A model generated the notes under the pieces. The model made no database searches and had not been told where the DNA came from. It saw nothing but the letters and a program-made list of their open reading frames with translations. A stretch of 64,000 nt of DNA from Pseudomonas leptonychotis (GTDB lineage: Bacteria > Pseudomonadota > Gammaproteobacteria > Pseudomonadales > Pseudomonadaceae): NCBI RefSeq assembly GCF_004920405.1, contig NZ_RFLV01000001.1, forward strand, positions 1,860,001 through 1,924,000, written 5' to 3'. Position 1 is the stretch's first letter. Each line of letters opens with the position of its first letter. Of this stretch, positions 9,291 through 19,202 are shown piece after piece. The position numbers were made by a program, and so were the translations under genes.

Positions 9291-10466
9291 TCACGCGTTC
9301 GTTCCTCCAGATAAGTCAGTGGCGGGGTGTAGGCAATAATGCCCAATCAGTTTGCGCAGTAGCTGCACGGTCGGCTCTAAACGTGACATGTCGAGGTATT
9401 CCCCCGGTTGGTGAGCGCAGTCGATATCACCGGGGCCGAGTACCAGGGTTTCGCAGCCAAGCTGCTGAAGATAAGGCGCTTCGGTGGCAAATGCCACTGA
9501 AGTAGCCGTGTGTCCAGTCAGGCGTTCGGCGACCCGCACCAGCTCGGCGTCGGCATTTTGCTCGAAAGGCGGCACGCTGGGGAACAGCGGTGCGTAGTCG
9601 ATTTTGACCTGGTGTTGCTCAGCCAGGGGTTGCAGCTTTTGCCGAATCGCTGCGCGCAGCGCCTCTGGTTGCATGCCCGGCAGCGGGCGCAGGTCGAACT
9701 CCAGCGAGCACTGGCCGCAGATGCGGTTGGGGTTGTCGCCGCCATGGATGCAGCCGAAATTCAGCGTTGGCAGCGGCATGCTGAATTGTGGGTTGTTGAA
9801 GTCGCGTTGCCATTGGGCGCGTAGGTCGCGCAGCTCTAGCATTACATCCTGCATGGCCTCCAAGGCGCTGTGACCGAGGCTGGGGTCGGATGAATGGCCG
9901 CTCTGCCCGAGGATGTCGATACGCTCCATCATGATGCCTTTGTGCAGGCGGATCGGCTTCAAACCCGTCGGCTCACCAATCACCGCCGCGCGGCCAAGGG
10001 GCCGCCCTGCCTCGGCCAAGGCGCGGGCGCCGGACATCGAGCTTTCTTCATCGCAGGTGGCGAGAATTAGCAGAGGCTGTTTAAACGGCTGCGTCAGTAG
10101 CGGCTGTACGGCTTCGATGATCAGGGCGAAAAATCCCTTCATATCGCAACTGCCGAGGCCCACCCAACGGCCGTCGACTTCGGTGAGTTTGAGCGGGTCG
10201 GTCTGCCACAGCGCGGCGTCGAACGGCACCGTGTCGCTGTGCCCAGCCAGCACCAGGCCGCCAGGGCCGTTGCCATAGCTGGCCAGCAGGTTGAATTTGC
10301 CGGGGGCGACTTGCTGCACGTCACAGGCGAAGCCGAGGTCACTGAGCCAGCTTGAAAGCAGGTCAATAACGGGTCGGTTGGACTGGTCCCAATGCGCCTG
10401 GGTGCAGCTCACCGATGGGGCGGCGATCAGGGCGGCGAATTGGTCTTTGAAGGCAGGCAGTGGCAT
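9291..10466 (-). CDS. argE: Acetylornithine deacetylase
   Basis: 391 aa M20-family metallopeptidase that removes acetate from N-acetylornithine in arginine synthesis. Metal-site motifs are visible: LAGHSDTVPFD, GSCDMKGFFA, and CDEESSM with the catalytic Glu pair; the dimerisation domain follows. The start at 10466 has GGAGAA upstream and trims five residues from the longer frame. It lies just upstream of argA on the same strand; Pseudomonas normally relies on the ArgJ cycle, so ArgE may be accessory or salvage. Confidence 0.93.
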   Translation of the reverse strand: MPLPAFKDQFAALIAAPSVSCTQAHWDQSNRPVIDLLSSWLSDLGFACDVQQVAPGKFNLLASYGNGPGGLVLAGHSDTVPFDAALWQTDPLKLTEVDGRWVGLGSCDMKGFFALIIEAVQPLLTQPFKQPLLILATCDEESSMSGARALAEAGRPLGRAAVIGEPTGLKPIRLHKGIMMERIDILGQSGHSSDPSLGHSALEAMQDVMLELRDLRAQWQRDFNNPQFSMPLPTLNFGCIHGGDNPNRICGQCSLEFDLRPLPGMQPEALRAAIRQKLQPLAEQHQVKIDYAPLFPSVPPFEQNADAELVRVAERLTGHTATSVAFATEAPYLQQLGCETLVLGPGDIDCAHQPGEYLDMSRLEPTVQLLRKLIGHYCLHPATDLSGGTNA

Positions 10467-10540
10467 CGGCGTTCTCCGCAAGCGAGCCCCATCATAGGGC
10501 CATTACTTGCAGAGATAAAACCGCCGAGCCAGTGAAGGGC

Positions 10541-11803
10541 TTAGAGGAAGATGCCCTGTAGGACGTAGAAGAATATGATCGACAGGGCTGCGCCCACCGG
10601 CAGGGTGATCAGCCAGGACATGAAAATTCGACCAATCACGCCGAGGTTCAATGCGCCGATACCACGGGCCAGGCCCACGCCGAGTACTGCACCCACCAGG
10701 GTGTGAGTGGTGGATACAGGCAGGCCGATGGCCGATGCACCTACCACGGTGGTGGCGGTGGCCAGCTCCGCAGCGAAGCCGCGGCTTGGGGTCAGCTCGG
10801 TGATTTGCTTGCCGATGGTGGCGATCACTTTATAGCCGTAAGTAGCCAGGCCGATAACGATACCGATGGCACCCAGCAGCAGGACCCAGGCAGGCAACGC
10901 AGTTTTGGCACCGACCGCTTCACCGCCGGACTGGATGACCCCGACAATCGCCGCCAGTGGGCCGACTGCGTTGGCCACATCGTTGGAGCCATGGGCAAAG
11001 GCCATCGAGCACGCGGTGAAGATCATCAGGACGGCAAACACCTTCTCCACGCTGGCGTAGTGGAAGTCTTTGTCCGCTTCGGCGTCGACCTTGATCCGGC
11101 TCAGCAGAGCAACACCCAGCAGCATTACTACGGCGCCGACACCCAGTGAGAGCATAAAGCCTTCGCTGCCGGAGAGGTTAAGGCCAATATGCTTAAGACC
11201 TTTGGTCAGGGTCATGATGCTGATCATAAAGCCGGTGGCGAACATATACAGCGGTACAAAACGTTTGGCGTTGAGGAACGGATTGTCGGTGTCGATGATC
11301 AGCTTCTGCACACTAACGAACAGGCCGAAGGCGACGATGCCAGAGAGCACGGGAGACACCACCCAGCTGGCCACAATCGGACCCACGCCGGCCCAGTTGA
11401 CCGCGTCCATGGACACGCCCACGGCGGCAAAACCAATTACCGCGCCGACAATGGAGTGGGTGGTAGACACTGGCCAGCCGCGGGTGGATGCCACCAGCAA
11501 CCAGGTACCGGCTGCCAGCAGCGCGGACATCATGCCCAGTACCATCAGTTCAGGCGGAACCATGTCGGCATTGACGATGCCGCCTTTGATGGTCTCAGTT
11601 ACTTCGCCGCCGGCCAGATAGGCCCCGGCAAATTCAAACACCATGGCGATCAAAATCGCCTGTTTGATGGTCAGTGCGCGCGAGCCCACAGATGTGCCCA
11701 TGGCGTTGGCCACGTCATTTGCACCCACACCCCAGGCCATGAAAAAGCCAAAGAGACAGGCGAGCAGCAGTAATACGAGGCCGTAGTCCGCAATCAGAGA
11801 CAT
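10541..11803 (-). CDS. PiT-family inorganic phosphate transporter
   Basis: 420 aa polytopic membrane protein. The two PiT signature repeats are present, GANDVANAMGTSVGSRALT near residue 27 and GSNDVANAVGPLAAI in the second half, each followed by a (P/G)xSTTH-type motif (WPVSTTHSIVGAVIG and LPVSTTHTLVGAVLG). It carries low-affinity, metal-coupled phosphate uptake across the inner membrane. The DUF47/PhoU-like gene lies 39 bp upstream on the same strand, the classic two-gene pit operon. Confidence 0.94.
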   Translation of the reverse strand: MSLIADYGLVLLLLACLFGFFMAWGVGANDVANAMGTSVGSRALTIKQAILIAMVFEFAGAYLAGGEVTETIKGGIVNADMVPPELMVLGMMSALLAAGTWLLVASTRGWPVSTTHSIVGAVIGFAAVGVSMDAVNWAGVGPIVASWVVSPVLSGIVAFGLFVSVQKLIIDTDNPFLNAKRFVPLYMFATGFMISIMTLTKGLKHIGLNLSGSEGFMLSLGVGAVVMLLGVALLSRIKVDAEADKDFHYASVEKVFAVLMIFTACSMAFAHGSNDVANAVGPLAAIVGVIQSGGEAVGAKTALPAWVLLLGAIGIVIGLATYGYKVIATIGKQITELTPSRGFAAELATATTVVGASAIGLPVSTTHTLVGAVLGVGLARGIGALNLGVIGRIFMSWLITLPVGAALSIIFFYVLQGIFL

Positions 11804-11842
11804 AAATAATTAATCCGTAGATTCCAGAAAGGACACTGGCGC

Positions 11843-12520
11843 TTAGCGCGCCAGCAGTTGTTCCAGTCGGTTGCCGACACGTTCGGCACGATCGGCTACG
11901 TCGCCGATCCATTCGATGATCTGATAGAGAAACATCACATCGACAGGCGGGAGATCCTTTTCCAGCTTGAACAGCGTGCGCCGAACTTCGATTTGCATCT
12001 TGTCGGTGTCGCGCTCGATTTGCTCCAATTCCATGACCATGGATTCGACCAGTGCCGCTTCACGGCCACCAAAGCCGGTTTCCAGTAGCTCATCCAGTTC
12101 GTTCATGGCTTTCAACGCCTGGGCGCTGGCATCCACCGTGCGTTGCACAAACGCGCGCATCAGTGTTTGCAGGCCCTGCGGAATCGCCATTTGCCGACCT
12201 AGCATAAGGCCGGCGATGTCCTTGGCGCGATTGGCGACTTTGTCCTGTACACTCAACAGCTCTAGCAAATCCGAGCGCGGTACGGGCAAGAACAGACTCT
12301 TGGGCAGGTGCAGGCGCACACTTTTCTTGAGCTTGTCGGCCTCACCTTCGAGGTTGGCCATTTCCTGTTGTACCTGTTCTACCTTGGCCCAATCTTCCAC
12401 CATCACGGCTTCGAAAAAAGGCACCAGGTTCGCTGCGCATTCGTGGGCTTTGGCAAAGTGCTTTTGCATCGGCCCAATCGGTGAGCGGCCAAACAGACTG
12501 GCAAATGGATTGACTGGCAT
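11843..12520 (-). CDS. DUF47 / TIGR00153 phosphate-transport accessory protein
   Basis: 225 aa, the family length. Almost entirely helical with PhoU-like repeats: MPVNPFASLFGRSPIGPMQKHFAKAHECA at the start, then LLELLSVQDKVANRAKDIAGLMLGR and DTDKMQIEVRRTLFKLEKDLPPVDVMFLYQIIEWIGDVADRAERVGNRL. DUF47 proteins pair with PiT transporters and are thought to modulate them. An in-frame extension to 13084 runs antisense through the CYTH gene and is not coding. First gene of the operon with the PiT gene. Confidence 0.92.
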   Translation of the reverse strand: MPVNPFASLFGRSPIGPMQKHFAKAHECAANLVPFFEAVMVEDWAKVEQVQQEMANLEGEADKLKKSVRLHLPKSLFLPVPRSDLLELLSVQDKVANRAKDIAGLMLGRQMAIPQGLQTLMRAFVQRTVDASAQALKAMNELDELLETGFGGREAALVESMVMELEQIERDTDKMQIEVRRTLFKLEKDLPPVDVMFLYQIIEWIGDVADRAERVGNRLEQLLAR

Positions 12521-12632
12521 AGGGTGAACCCCGGCGTTAAGAAGGCGGCAAGTATACGGATCAGTCCGCAGGCTCGCCAGCGCAGGTAATCGGACTGACA
12601 CAATTTCATAGTAGGCGTTGAACTCCACCATC

Positions 12633-13997
12633 ATGAACAAAGAAACCGAAATCAAGTTGCGTGTAAGCCGCGAGACCCTGGCCGCTCTGCGTGAGCATCC
12701 GCTGCTGAAGAAGCGCAACAAGACCGGCTGGGCCCGCCATGAGCTGCTCAACCAGTACTTCGACACACCAGCGCGCGACCTGGCCGCTGCCAAGGTCGCG
12801 CTGCGCGTGCGCCGTGATGGCGAGCATTTTATCCAGACCCTGAAAACGCGCGGCCAGAGCGTTGCAGGTCTGTCTGAGCGTAACGAGTGGGACTGGCCGT
12901 TGACCAAGGCCAAGCTGGACATCAAAAAGCTTTCCAGCGAATGCTGGCCCGCCAGTCTGGCCGAGCTGGACAAAAAACAGTTGGTGCCGATTTTCACTAC
13001 TGACTTTGTCCGCGAGAAGGCTGATATCGCCTGGGGCCGTGGCAAGGCCAAAGTGGTCATCGAAGCCGCTCTGGATTTGGGCAAAGTGGTGGCGGGCGAA
13101 GGCGAAGAAGAAATCTGCGAGCTGGAGCTTGAACTGCGTGAGGGCGATCCTGCCGCTCTGCTGGAGCTGGCCGCCGAGCTGGCAGCTGACCTGGCGCTAA
13201 TGCCTTGCGATATCAGTAAGGCCGAGCGCGGTTATCGCTTGTTTGATGCGGCGAGCTACAGCCTTAGCATGCCGGCGCCTACGGTGAGCGCTGAAAGCAG
13301 CCTCGATGACAGCGTAGCGTCACTGGCCTGGCACTTGCTCGGCAGCAGCCAGCGCTTGGCCGAGCAGTACCGTTTCAATGGCCATTGGCGTTTGTTGGTT
13401 GAGTGGTTGGAGCAGCTGGTTGGGCTCCGCGCTCTGCTCGGCAGCCTCGGCCAGGCGGCGCCACGGGCTAGCAGCCACGCCCTGCGTGAGTTGCTGGACG
13501 CCCTTCTGTTGGAGTGGCGGCCACGCCTGCAGGCCGGGCAGCTGGATGAGCAGGCGCGTAAGAGTGCGCCAGCGCAGTTCGCTGCCGAGCTTGACGCCAC
13601 TCGCTGGGGGCTCTTTTCGTTGAGCGCTTCGCGCTGGTTGTTAACGCGCAGCTGGACGCTGGAGCGCAACAACCGGGGCAATCGCCAGGGCGCTGCGCCG
13701 TTGGGCAACTGGTTGCCGACCCTGATTACCGAGGAAGGTGCGGCTTTGCAGTTGCGCCGTTATCTGCAGCAGCCGGAGGACTTGGCCGAACAGCTGCCGC
13801 GTATCGAGCGTTTGCTGGTTTGGCTGCACCTGGCCCGCGAGGTGCTGGAGGTGCCTGAGGTCGACCGTTTGTACGGTGAGCTGAATAAACTGGCCGAACT
13901 GGCAAGCCAGGTCATCGAGCCTGAAGTGCTAGAGGCGCGCAAGGCGCAGCTGTTGGCGGTGGGTTCGCTGAAGGCCTGGCGTCAGCTGGTCAAGTAA
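12633..13997 (+). CDS. CYTH and CHAD domain protein (inorganic triphosphatase-like)
   Basis: 454 aa. The N-terminus carries the CYTH signature ExExK (KETEIKLRV, residues 3-11), followed by the charged strands of the triphosphate tunnel (KVALRVRR, FIQTLKTRG, ERNEWDW), ending near residue 205. The remainder is a helical CHAD-type domain thought to bind polyphosphate. The layout matches E. coli YgiF, an inorganic triphosphatase. It is divergent from the phosphate-uptake pair, a sensible setting for a phosphate or polyphosphate enzyme. Confidence 0.88.
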   Translation: MNKETEIKLRVSRETLAALREHPLLKKRNKTGWARHELLNQYFDTPARDLAAAKVALRVRRDGEHFIQTLKTRGQSVAGLSERNEWDWPLTKAKLDIKKLSSECWPASLAELDKKQLVPIFTTDFVREKADIAWGRGKAKVVIEAALDLGKVVAGEGEEEICELELELREGDPAALLELAAELAADLALMPCDISKAERGYRLFDAASYSLSMPAPTVSAESSLDDSVASLAWHLLGSSQRLAEQYRFNGHWRLLVEWLEQLVGLRALLGSLGQAAPRASSHALRELLDALLLEWRPRLQAGQLDEQARKSAPAQFAAELDATRWGLFSLSASRWLLTRSWTLERNNRGNRQGAAPLGNWLPTLITEEGAALQLRRYLQQPEDLAEQLPRIERLLVWLHLAREVLEVPEVDRLYGELNKLAELASQVIEPEVLEARKAQLLAVGSLKAWRQLVK

Positions 13998-14010
13998 GGT
14001 CAAAGGTTCT

Positions 14011-14075
14011 GTAGGAGGGGCTGGGCGGCACCCCGCTTTAGCGGCGAGCTTTTGTCGCGGCTAAAGCTCCTCCCA
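14011..14075. repeat. REP-type repeat (GTAGGAGGGGCT ... AGCTCCTCCCAC)
   Basis: GTAGGAGGGGCT begins and AGCTCCTCCCAC ends the element, with an inner TTTAGC / GCTAAA pairing. This is the familiar Pseudomonas intergenic REP pattern, placed between convergent genes. No ORF. Confidence 0.7.
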
Positions 14076-14099
14076 CGCTCGACCTCCCACCGCTATCAA

Positions 14100-15158
14100 T
14101 CAACTACCATCACGAAAACGTGTCCACACGGCGTCGCGGGTAGCACTGTGCTTTTCCGGCAGAGTTTCCAGCGGGTGCAGGCGGCGTTTGGTGTCGCGGT
14201 CCGGGTAGAGGTCTGGCTGATTGCGTAGGGCCTCGTCGAGAAACGCGCGTGAATCGGCATTGCCGCTGGGGTAGAGGGTTTCGGCAGTGATCAATGCGGC
14301 CACCTTGGGCTGCATCAGGTAATCGATAAAGCGGTGCGCCAGGTCGGCGCGTTTGGCGCTGCTGGGAATTACCAAGTTGTCGATAAACAGAATCGAGCCC
14401 TCATCGGGCACCAGAAAACGCACCGGTTGACCGGCATCGGCGGCGGCTAACGCATCGCCGACCCAGGCCATGGCCACGCACAGCTTGCCCTGGTTGAGGT
14501 CGTCGATATAACGCTCGCTGTCGACATAGCGCAGGTTCGGCCGTAGGCCATCCAGTACACGGCTGGAGCGTTCGATGCGGCTCGGTGCACTGCGCGCCAG
14601 GCTGCGACCCTGGTAATTGAGCAGCAAGGTCAGGGTTTCATCGGGGGCATCCAGTACGCTGATGCCACAACTGGCCAAGCGCGAGCTTTGCTCTGCATCG
14701 AACAGCAGGCTCCAGCTATTGGGCAGTGGACCACCAAAGGCGGCTTCGGCTTGCGGCGTGTTAATCGCCAAGCCCACCGCGCCCCACAGATAAGGCACGG
14801 CATGGCGATTGGCGGGGTCGAGAGCGACCAGGGTGCTGAGCAGCTGTTTGTCGAGGTGCTTGCGATTGGGCAGCAGGCTGAAATCCAGCGGCTGTAAGGT
14901 GCCGTTGTTAATCATCGCCGGCAGCGCGTCATGTGAGGGAACGGCGACATCAATGGCCTCGCCGCTGGCGAGTAAGGTGTCCAGTTCATCGGCGGTGCTG
15001 TAGGTGTGGTAGTCGACGCGGATGCCCGTTTGCGCTTGGAAATCCTGCAACACTTGTGGGGCGATGTAGTCGTTCCAGTTGTAGACGCGAATCACCTCTT
15101 CGGCGCTGGCCAGCAGCGGCGTCAGGGCAAGCAGCAGTGAGGCAAACAGGCGAGGCAT
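14100..15158 (-). CDS. Periplasmic polyamine-binding protein (PotF/SpuD-like, extra copy)
   Basis: 352 aa with signal peptide MPRLFASLLLALTPLLASA. The mature N-terminus EEVIRVYNWNDYIAPQVLQDFQAQTGI matches the polyamine-binding family and is similar to SpuD and SpuE, which are encoded about 6 kb away. It is shorter and more diverged than either (YHTYSTADELDTLLASGEAIDVAVPS). It follows spuI on the same strand, at the position of PA0295 in P. aeruginosa. It has no transporter genes of its own, so it could serve the SpuFGH permease or act as a sensor; this is inference. Confidence 0.88.
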   Translation of the reverse strand: MPRLFASLLLALTPLLASAEEVIRVYNWNDYIAPQVLQDFQAQTGIRVDYHTYSTADELDTLLASGEAIDVAVPSHDALPAMINNGTLQPLDFSLLPNRKHLDKQLLSTLVALDPANRHAVPYLWGAVGLAINTPQAEAAFGGPLPNSWSLLFDAEQSSRLASCGISVLDAPDETLTLLLNYQGRSLARSAPSRIERSSRVLDGLRPNLRYVDSERYIDDLNQGKLCVAMAWVGDALAAADAGQPVRFLVPDEGSILFIDNLVIPSSAKRADLAHRFIDYLMQPKVAALITAETLYPSGNADSRAFLDEALRNQPDLYPDRDTKRRLHPLETLPEKHSATRDAVWTRFRDGS

Positions 15159-15264
15159 GGGGTTCTCCCGTGTTGGTTAATGACGCGTCAGCAGAAATTC
15201 AGGCAATGGCTGCCCGTAATCGCGAAACGTGCGACTGCGGGCAACCAGGGTGTAAATGCCGAAT

Positions 15265-15292
15265 AAAAAACGCCGGCTCGAAGGCCGGCGTT
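15265..15292 (-). terminator. Terminator of spuI
   Basis: Read on the minus strand, CGCCGGC and GCCGGCG form a stem around CTTCGA and are followed by TTTTTT. It begins about 10 bp beyond the spuI stop. Confidence 0.85.
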
Positions 15293-15302
15293 GGGTGGTG
15301 CG

Positions 15303-16679
15303 TTAAACCGTGTGCAAGTACCAGTTGTATTCGAGGTCGGAGATCGAATTTTCGAACTCGGCTAACTCGCTTTCCTTACAGGCCACGAAGATATCGATGT
15401 ATTTCGGGTCGATATAGCGCGCCAAGACTTCGCTGTCGTCCAACTCACGCAATGCGTCACGTAAGTTGTTCGGCAGGCTTTGCTCGTTCTGCTCGTAGGA
15501 GTTGCCTTCTATAGGCGCGCCCGGCTCGATCTTGTTGGTCAGGCCGTGGTGCACGCCGGCCAATACCGCTGAAAGCAGCAGATACGGGTTGGCGTCTGCG
15601 CCCGCGACGCGGTGTTCGATGCGTACGGCATCAGCCGAGTCATTTGGAACGCGCAGGGCGACGGTACGGTTGTCGATGCCCCAGCTCGGCGAGTTCGGTA
15701 CGTAGTACTGCGCACCGAAACGACGGTAAGAGTTGACGTTCGGGCAGAGGAAGGCCATCGATGCCGGCATGGTTTCCAGTACGCCGCCAATGGCATGGCG
15801 CAACGCATCGTTCTGCTCAGGGTCTTCGCACGAGAAGATGTTCTTGCCATCTTTATCGAGAATCGAGATGTGCACGTGCAAGCCGTTACCCGCTTGGTTC
15901 GGGTAGGGCTTGGCCATGAAGGTGGTGTCCATTTCATGGTCGTAGGCGATGTTCTTCACCAGACGCTTGAGCAGCAGTGCGTAGTCGCAGGCCTTGATCG
16001 GGTCGGCGACGTGGTGCAGGTTGACTTCGAACTGCGCTGGCGCGCTTTCCTTGACGATGGCGTCAGCAGGAATTCCCTGCTCTTTAGCGCCTTCAAGAAT
16101 GTCCTGCAGGCACTCGGCGTATTCGTCGAGGTCGTCAATCAGGTACACCTGAGTCGAGTGCGGGCGTTTGCCTGATAGCGGCGACAGTGGCGGCTGCGGA
16201 CGGCCGTTCACGTTAGCTTGGTCAATCAGGTAGAACTCCAGCTCGAAAGCTGCACAGATGGTAAGGCCCAGTTCGTCGAACTTCTCAACCACCTGACGCA
16301 ACACTTCCCGGGGGTCGGCAAAAAACGGCTGGCCTTCCAGTTCGTGCATGGTCATTAACAGTTGCGCGGTCGGGCGCTTCTGCCAAGGCTCATAGCACAG
16401 GGTGTTGGGGATGGGATAACAGATACGATCGGCATCACCGATATCCAGGCCCAGGCCGGTGCTTTCCACCGTCGAACCGTTGATATCCAGGGCGAATAGA
16501 GAGGCCGGGAGGTTGATTCCGCGTTCGTAAACCTTATGCAGGCTCGCGCGCTCGATACGCTTACCGCGCACCACACCATTCATATCTGCAATTAGAAGGT
16601 CGACGAACAAGACCTCTGGGTGTTTCTTAAGGAACGCGTTCGCTTCGTTAAGCTGAACGACACGCGGGGGTACAGACAT
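15303..16679 (-). CDS. spuI: Gamma-glutamylpolyamine synthetase (glutamine synthetase family)
   Basis: 458 aa glutamine-synthetase-fold ligase. Members of this group attach glutamate to putrescine or other amines with ATP, opening gamma-glutamyl polyamine catabolism. Visible signatures include SAPAQFEVNLHH, KPYPNQAGNGLHVHISI (glutamate/ATP site) and WGIDNRTVALRVP with [20 protein letters not shown]. It is divergent from spuA across 276 bp, the arrangement of spuI in P. aeruginosa. A second paralogue (spuB) lies in the operon opposite. Which amine it prefers cannot be read from sequence. Confidence 0.92.
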   Translation of the reverse strand: MSVPPRVVQLNEANAFLKKHPEVLFVDLLIADMNGVVRGKRIERASLHKVYERGINLPASLFALDINGSTVESTGLGLDIGDADRICYPIPNTLCYEPWQKRPTAQLLMTMHELEGQPFFADPREVLRQVVEKFDELGLTICAAFELEFYLIDQANVNGRPQPPLSPLSGKRPHSTQVYLIDDLDEYAECLQDILEGAKEQGIPADAIVKESAPAQFEVNLHHVADPIKACDYALLLKRLVKNIAYDHEMDTTFMAKPYPNQAGNGLHVHISILDKDGKNIFSCEDPEQNDALRHAIGGVLETMPASMAFLCPNVNSYRRFGAQYYVPNSPSWGIDNRTVALRVPNDSADAVRIEHRVAGADANPYLLLSAVLAGVHHGLTNKIEPGAPIEGNSYEQNEQSLPNNLRDALRELDDSEVLARYIDPKYIDIFVACKESELAEFENSISDLEYNWYLHTV

Positions 16680-16713
16680 GATGCAACACCTTTTATGTTA
16701 AAAATATCAATCA

Positions 16714-16750
16714 TGCAATTGCACAGGTGTGAGTCAATCTTAAACACCTG
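16714..16750. promoter_or_regulatory. Dyad elements in the spuI-spuA divergent promoter region
   Basis: Close to the spuI start lie a perfect 10-bp palindrome TGCAATTGCA (16714-16723) and, immediately after, CAGGTGT (16724-16730) with inverted ACACCTG (16744-16750), 13 bp apart. Both are candidates for a polyamine-responsive regulator; PauR is the known repressor of such genes in P. aeruginosa, but I cannot match its site. The remainder of the 276-bp gap shows no other clear element. Confidence 0.4.
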
Positions 16751-16955
16751 ATGCTGTCAAGAGAGGCGCATTTTGCCCCAAAAGAGGGCTCGACGGCCAG
16801 TTTTAGGGCATTACAGAGCAGTGAGGCCCTGCTGAAACCCTTGCCCGCTGGGCTGCTCAGTCGGGTGTGTTCAATTTTTTACATGGCTATTGTGAAAAAA
16901 AATGAACAAGGATAAGCTCGATCGAAACCCATAACAGCAATAAAACGGGTGTCTC

Positions 16956-17708
16956 ATGTCACGCCAGCCGATAATCGGCGTTAGTGCCTGCACCAAGCAG
17001 ATCGGGCACAACATCTACCACACCGCCGGCGATAAATACCTGCAAGCCATCGCTCAGGTGGTCGGCGGTATGCCAGTGATCATTCCCTCGCTCGGCGAGC
17101 AGCTTGATCAAGTCTACCTGCTGCAACAACTGGATGGCCTGGTGTTTACCGGCTCGCCATCGAATGTTGAACCGCACCATTATGCGGGTGACGCCAGCAA
17201 GCCTGGCACCGCCCATGATCCGGCGCGTGACAGCACGACCCTTCCTCTGATTAAAGCAGCAATTGCCGCCGGTATCCCGGTGCTGGGTATTTGCCGTGGT
17301 TTTCAGGAAATGAACGTAGCCTTTGGTGGCACGTTGCACCAGCAAGTGCACGAGGTCGACGGGCTGATGGATCACCGTGAACCCGCGGACCTGTGCGCAG
17401 AACAACAATATGGCCTGCGTCACGCGCTGCATGTGCAGCCGGGCGGGCTGCTCGCCGGCATTGGCATGCCGGACGAGATTCAAGTCAATTCCATTCATGG
17501 TCAGGGCGTTCAGCGTCTGGCGCCGGGCCTGCATGTCGAAGCACTGGCGCCTGACGGGTTGATCGAAGCCTTCTCCGTCATCGGAGCCAAAAGCTTCGCA
17601 TTGGGGGTGCAATGGCACCCCGAATGGCAGGTACGATCCAACCCGAATTATCTCGCCATCTTCCAGGCCTTTGGTGAGGCTTGCAGGAAGACGGCGGGGC
17701 AACGCTGA
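16956..17708 (+). CDS. spuA: Gamma-glutamyl-GABA hydrolase, class I amidotransferase-like
   Basis: 250 aa. Class I glutamine-amidotransferase fold of the PuuD type, which hydrolyses gamma-glutamyl-GABA late in polyamine catabolism. Nucleophile Cys113 sits in GICRGFQEMN and the catalytic His in LGVQWHPEW near residue 224. First gene of spuABCDEFGH, with spuB following after 43 bp. A PuuD-like paralogue is found alone at 54145. Confidence 0.92.
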   Translation: MSRQPIIGVSACTKQIGHNIYHTAGDKYLQAIAQVVGGMPVIIPSLGEQLDQVYLLQQLDGLVFTGSPSNVEPHHYAGDASKPGTAHDPARDSTTLPLIKAAIAAGIPVLGICRGFQEMNVAFGGTLHQQVHEVDGLMDHREPADLCAEQQYGLRHALHVQPGGLLAGIGMPDEIQVNSIHGQGVQRLAPGLHVEALAPDGLIEAFSVIGAKSFALGVQWHPEWQVRSNPNYLAIFQAFGEACRKTAGQR

Positions 17709-17751
17709 GCCGACTATATATAAGTCGGCTCTCACCAACCCTGAGGTCTCT

Positions 17752-19110
17752 ATGAGCACCAAACTAGACCAGCTTTCGAGCTGGCTGAAAGAACGCAAAA
17801 TCACCGAAGTTGAATGTCTGATCAGCGATCTTACCGGCATTGCCCGCGGCAAGATTTCGCCGACCAACAAGTTCCTCGACGAGAAGGGCATGCGCCTCCC
17901 CGAGAGTGTGCTGCTGCAGACCGTTACCGGCGACTACCTCGAAGACGACATCTATTACGATCTGCTCGACGAGGCGGACATCGACATGTTCTGCCGCCCC
18001 GACGAGAACGCCGCGTTCCTGGTGCCCTGGGCCATTGAGCCAACCGCCATGGTGATCCACGACACCTTCGACAAGCAGGGCAACCCGATTGAGTTGTCGC
18101 CGCGCAACATCCTTAAAAATATCCTCAAGCTATATGCCAACAAAGGCTGGAAGCCAATCGTTGCGCCGGAGATGGAGTTCTACCTGACCAAGCGCAACAG
18201 TGACCCGGATTTTCCGCTGGTGGCGCCCATGGGCCGCTCCGGGCGTCCCGAGGTTGGTCGCCAGTCCTTCTCTATAGATGCTGCCAACGAATTTGATCCG
18301 CTGTTTGAAGATGTTTACGACTGGTGTGAAATCCAGGGGCTGGACCTCGACACGCTGATCCACGAAGACGGCCCGGCGCAGATGGAAATCAACTTCCGTC
18401 ACGGCGAGGCCCTGCACTTGGCCGACCAGATCACCGTGTTCAAGCGCACCATGCGTGAAGCGGCGCTCAAGCACGATGTGGCCGCCACCTTTATGGCCAA
18501 GCCGATTACCGATCAGCCCGGTAGCGCCATGCATATTCACCAGAGCGTGGTGGATATCAATACCGGGAAGAACCTGTTCTCCAATGAGGATGGCAGCATG
18601 AGCGAATTGTTCATGCATCACATCGGCGGTATGCAGAAATACATCCCTGAGCTGTTGCCGCTGTTTGCGCCCAACGTCAATTCGTTTCGCCGCTTCCTGC
18701 CGGATACCTCGGCCCCGGTGAATGTCGAGTGGGGCGAGGAGAATCGTACCGTGGGCCTGCGCGTACCCGAGGCCACGCCGCAGAACCGCCGCGTGGAAAA
18801 CCGTCTGGCCGGTGCCGATGCCAACCCGTACCTGGTACTGGCGGCCAGCCTGCTGTGCGGCTACATGGGCATGGTCGGCCAGGTTCCTGCCAGCGCGCCG
18901 GTTACCGGCCGCGGTTATGAGCGCCGCAACCTGCGCCTGCCCGTGACCATCGAGAGCGCGCTAGAGCGTATGGAAGCCTGCGAGGACGCCAAGGAGTACC
19001 TGGGCGAGAAGTTCATGCGTGGCTATGTGGCCGTCAAGCGTGCCGAGCACGAGAACTACAACCGGGTGATCAGCTCCTGGGAACGCGAGTTCCTGCTGCT
19101 CTCGGTGTAA
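17752..19110 (+). CDS. spuB: Gamma-glutamylpolyamine synthetase (glutamine synthetase family)
   Basis: 452 aa. A second glutamine-synthetase-like ligase, starting at ATG 17752 after GAGG; the longer open frame overlaps spuA. Signatures: [31 protein letters not shown], and [15 protein letters not shown] followed by [21 protein letters not shown]. It is clearly diverged from SpuI, so the two probably favour different amines. In the operon it precedes the aminotransferase that takes the next step. Confidence 0.92.
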   Translation: MSTKLDQLSSWLKERKITEVECLISDLTGIARGKISPTNKFLDEKGMRLPESVLLQTVTGDYLEDDIYYDLLDEADIDMFCRPDENAAFLVPWAIEPTAMVIHDTFDKQGNPIELSPRNILKNILKLYANKGWKPIVAPEMEFYLTKRNSDPDFPLVAPMGRSGRPEVGRQSFSIDAANEFDPLFEDVYDWCEIQGLDLDTLIHEDGPAQMEINFRHGEALHLADQITVFKRTMREAALKHDVAATFMAKPITDQPGSAMHIHQSVVDINTGKNLFSNEDGSMSELFMHHIGGMQKYIPELLPLFAPNVNSFRRFLPDTSAPVNVEWGEENRTVGLRVPEATPQNRRVENRLAGADANPYLVLAASLLCGYMGMVGQVPASAPVTGRGYERRNLRLPVTIESALERMEACEDAKEYLGEKFMRGYVAVKRAEHENYNRVISSWEREFLLLSV

Positions 19111-19202
19111 CCGTCAGCTGGCGGCTGCAGGTGATCCCTGCGCCCGTCAGCATCAAGCATTTATCTGGTCTGCAGGCGCAGGTCAGGCGAACAAGGTGTT
19201 GT

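Noticed and set aside
12521..13084. N-terminal extension of the DUF47 gene
   Set aside because: It runs antisense through the CYTH coding region. DUF47 proteins begin at MPVNPF with about 225 residues.
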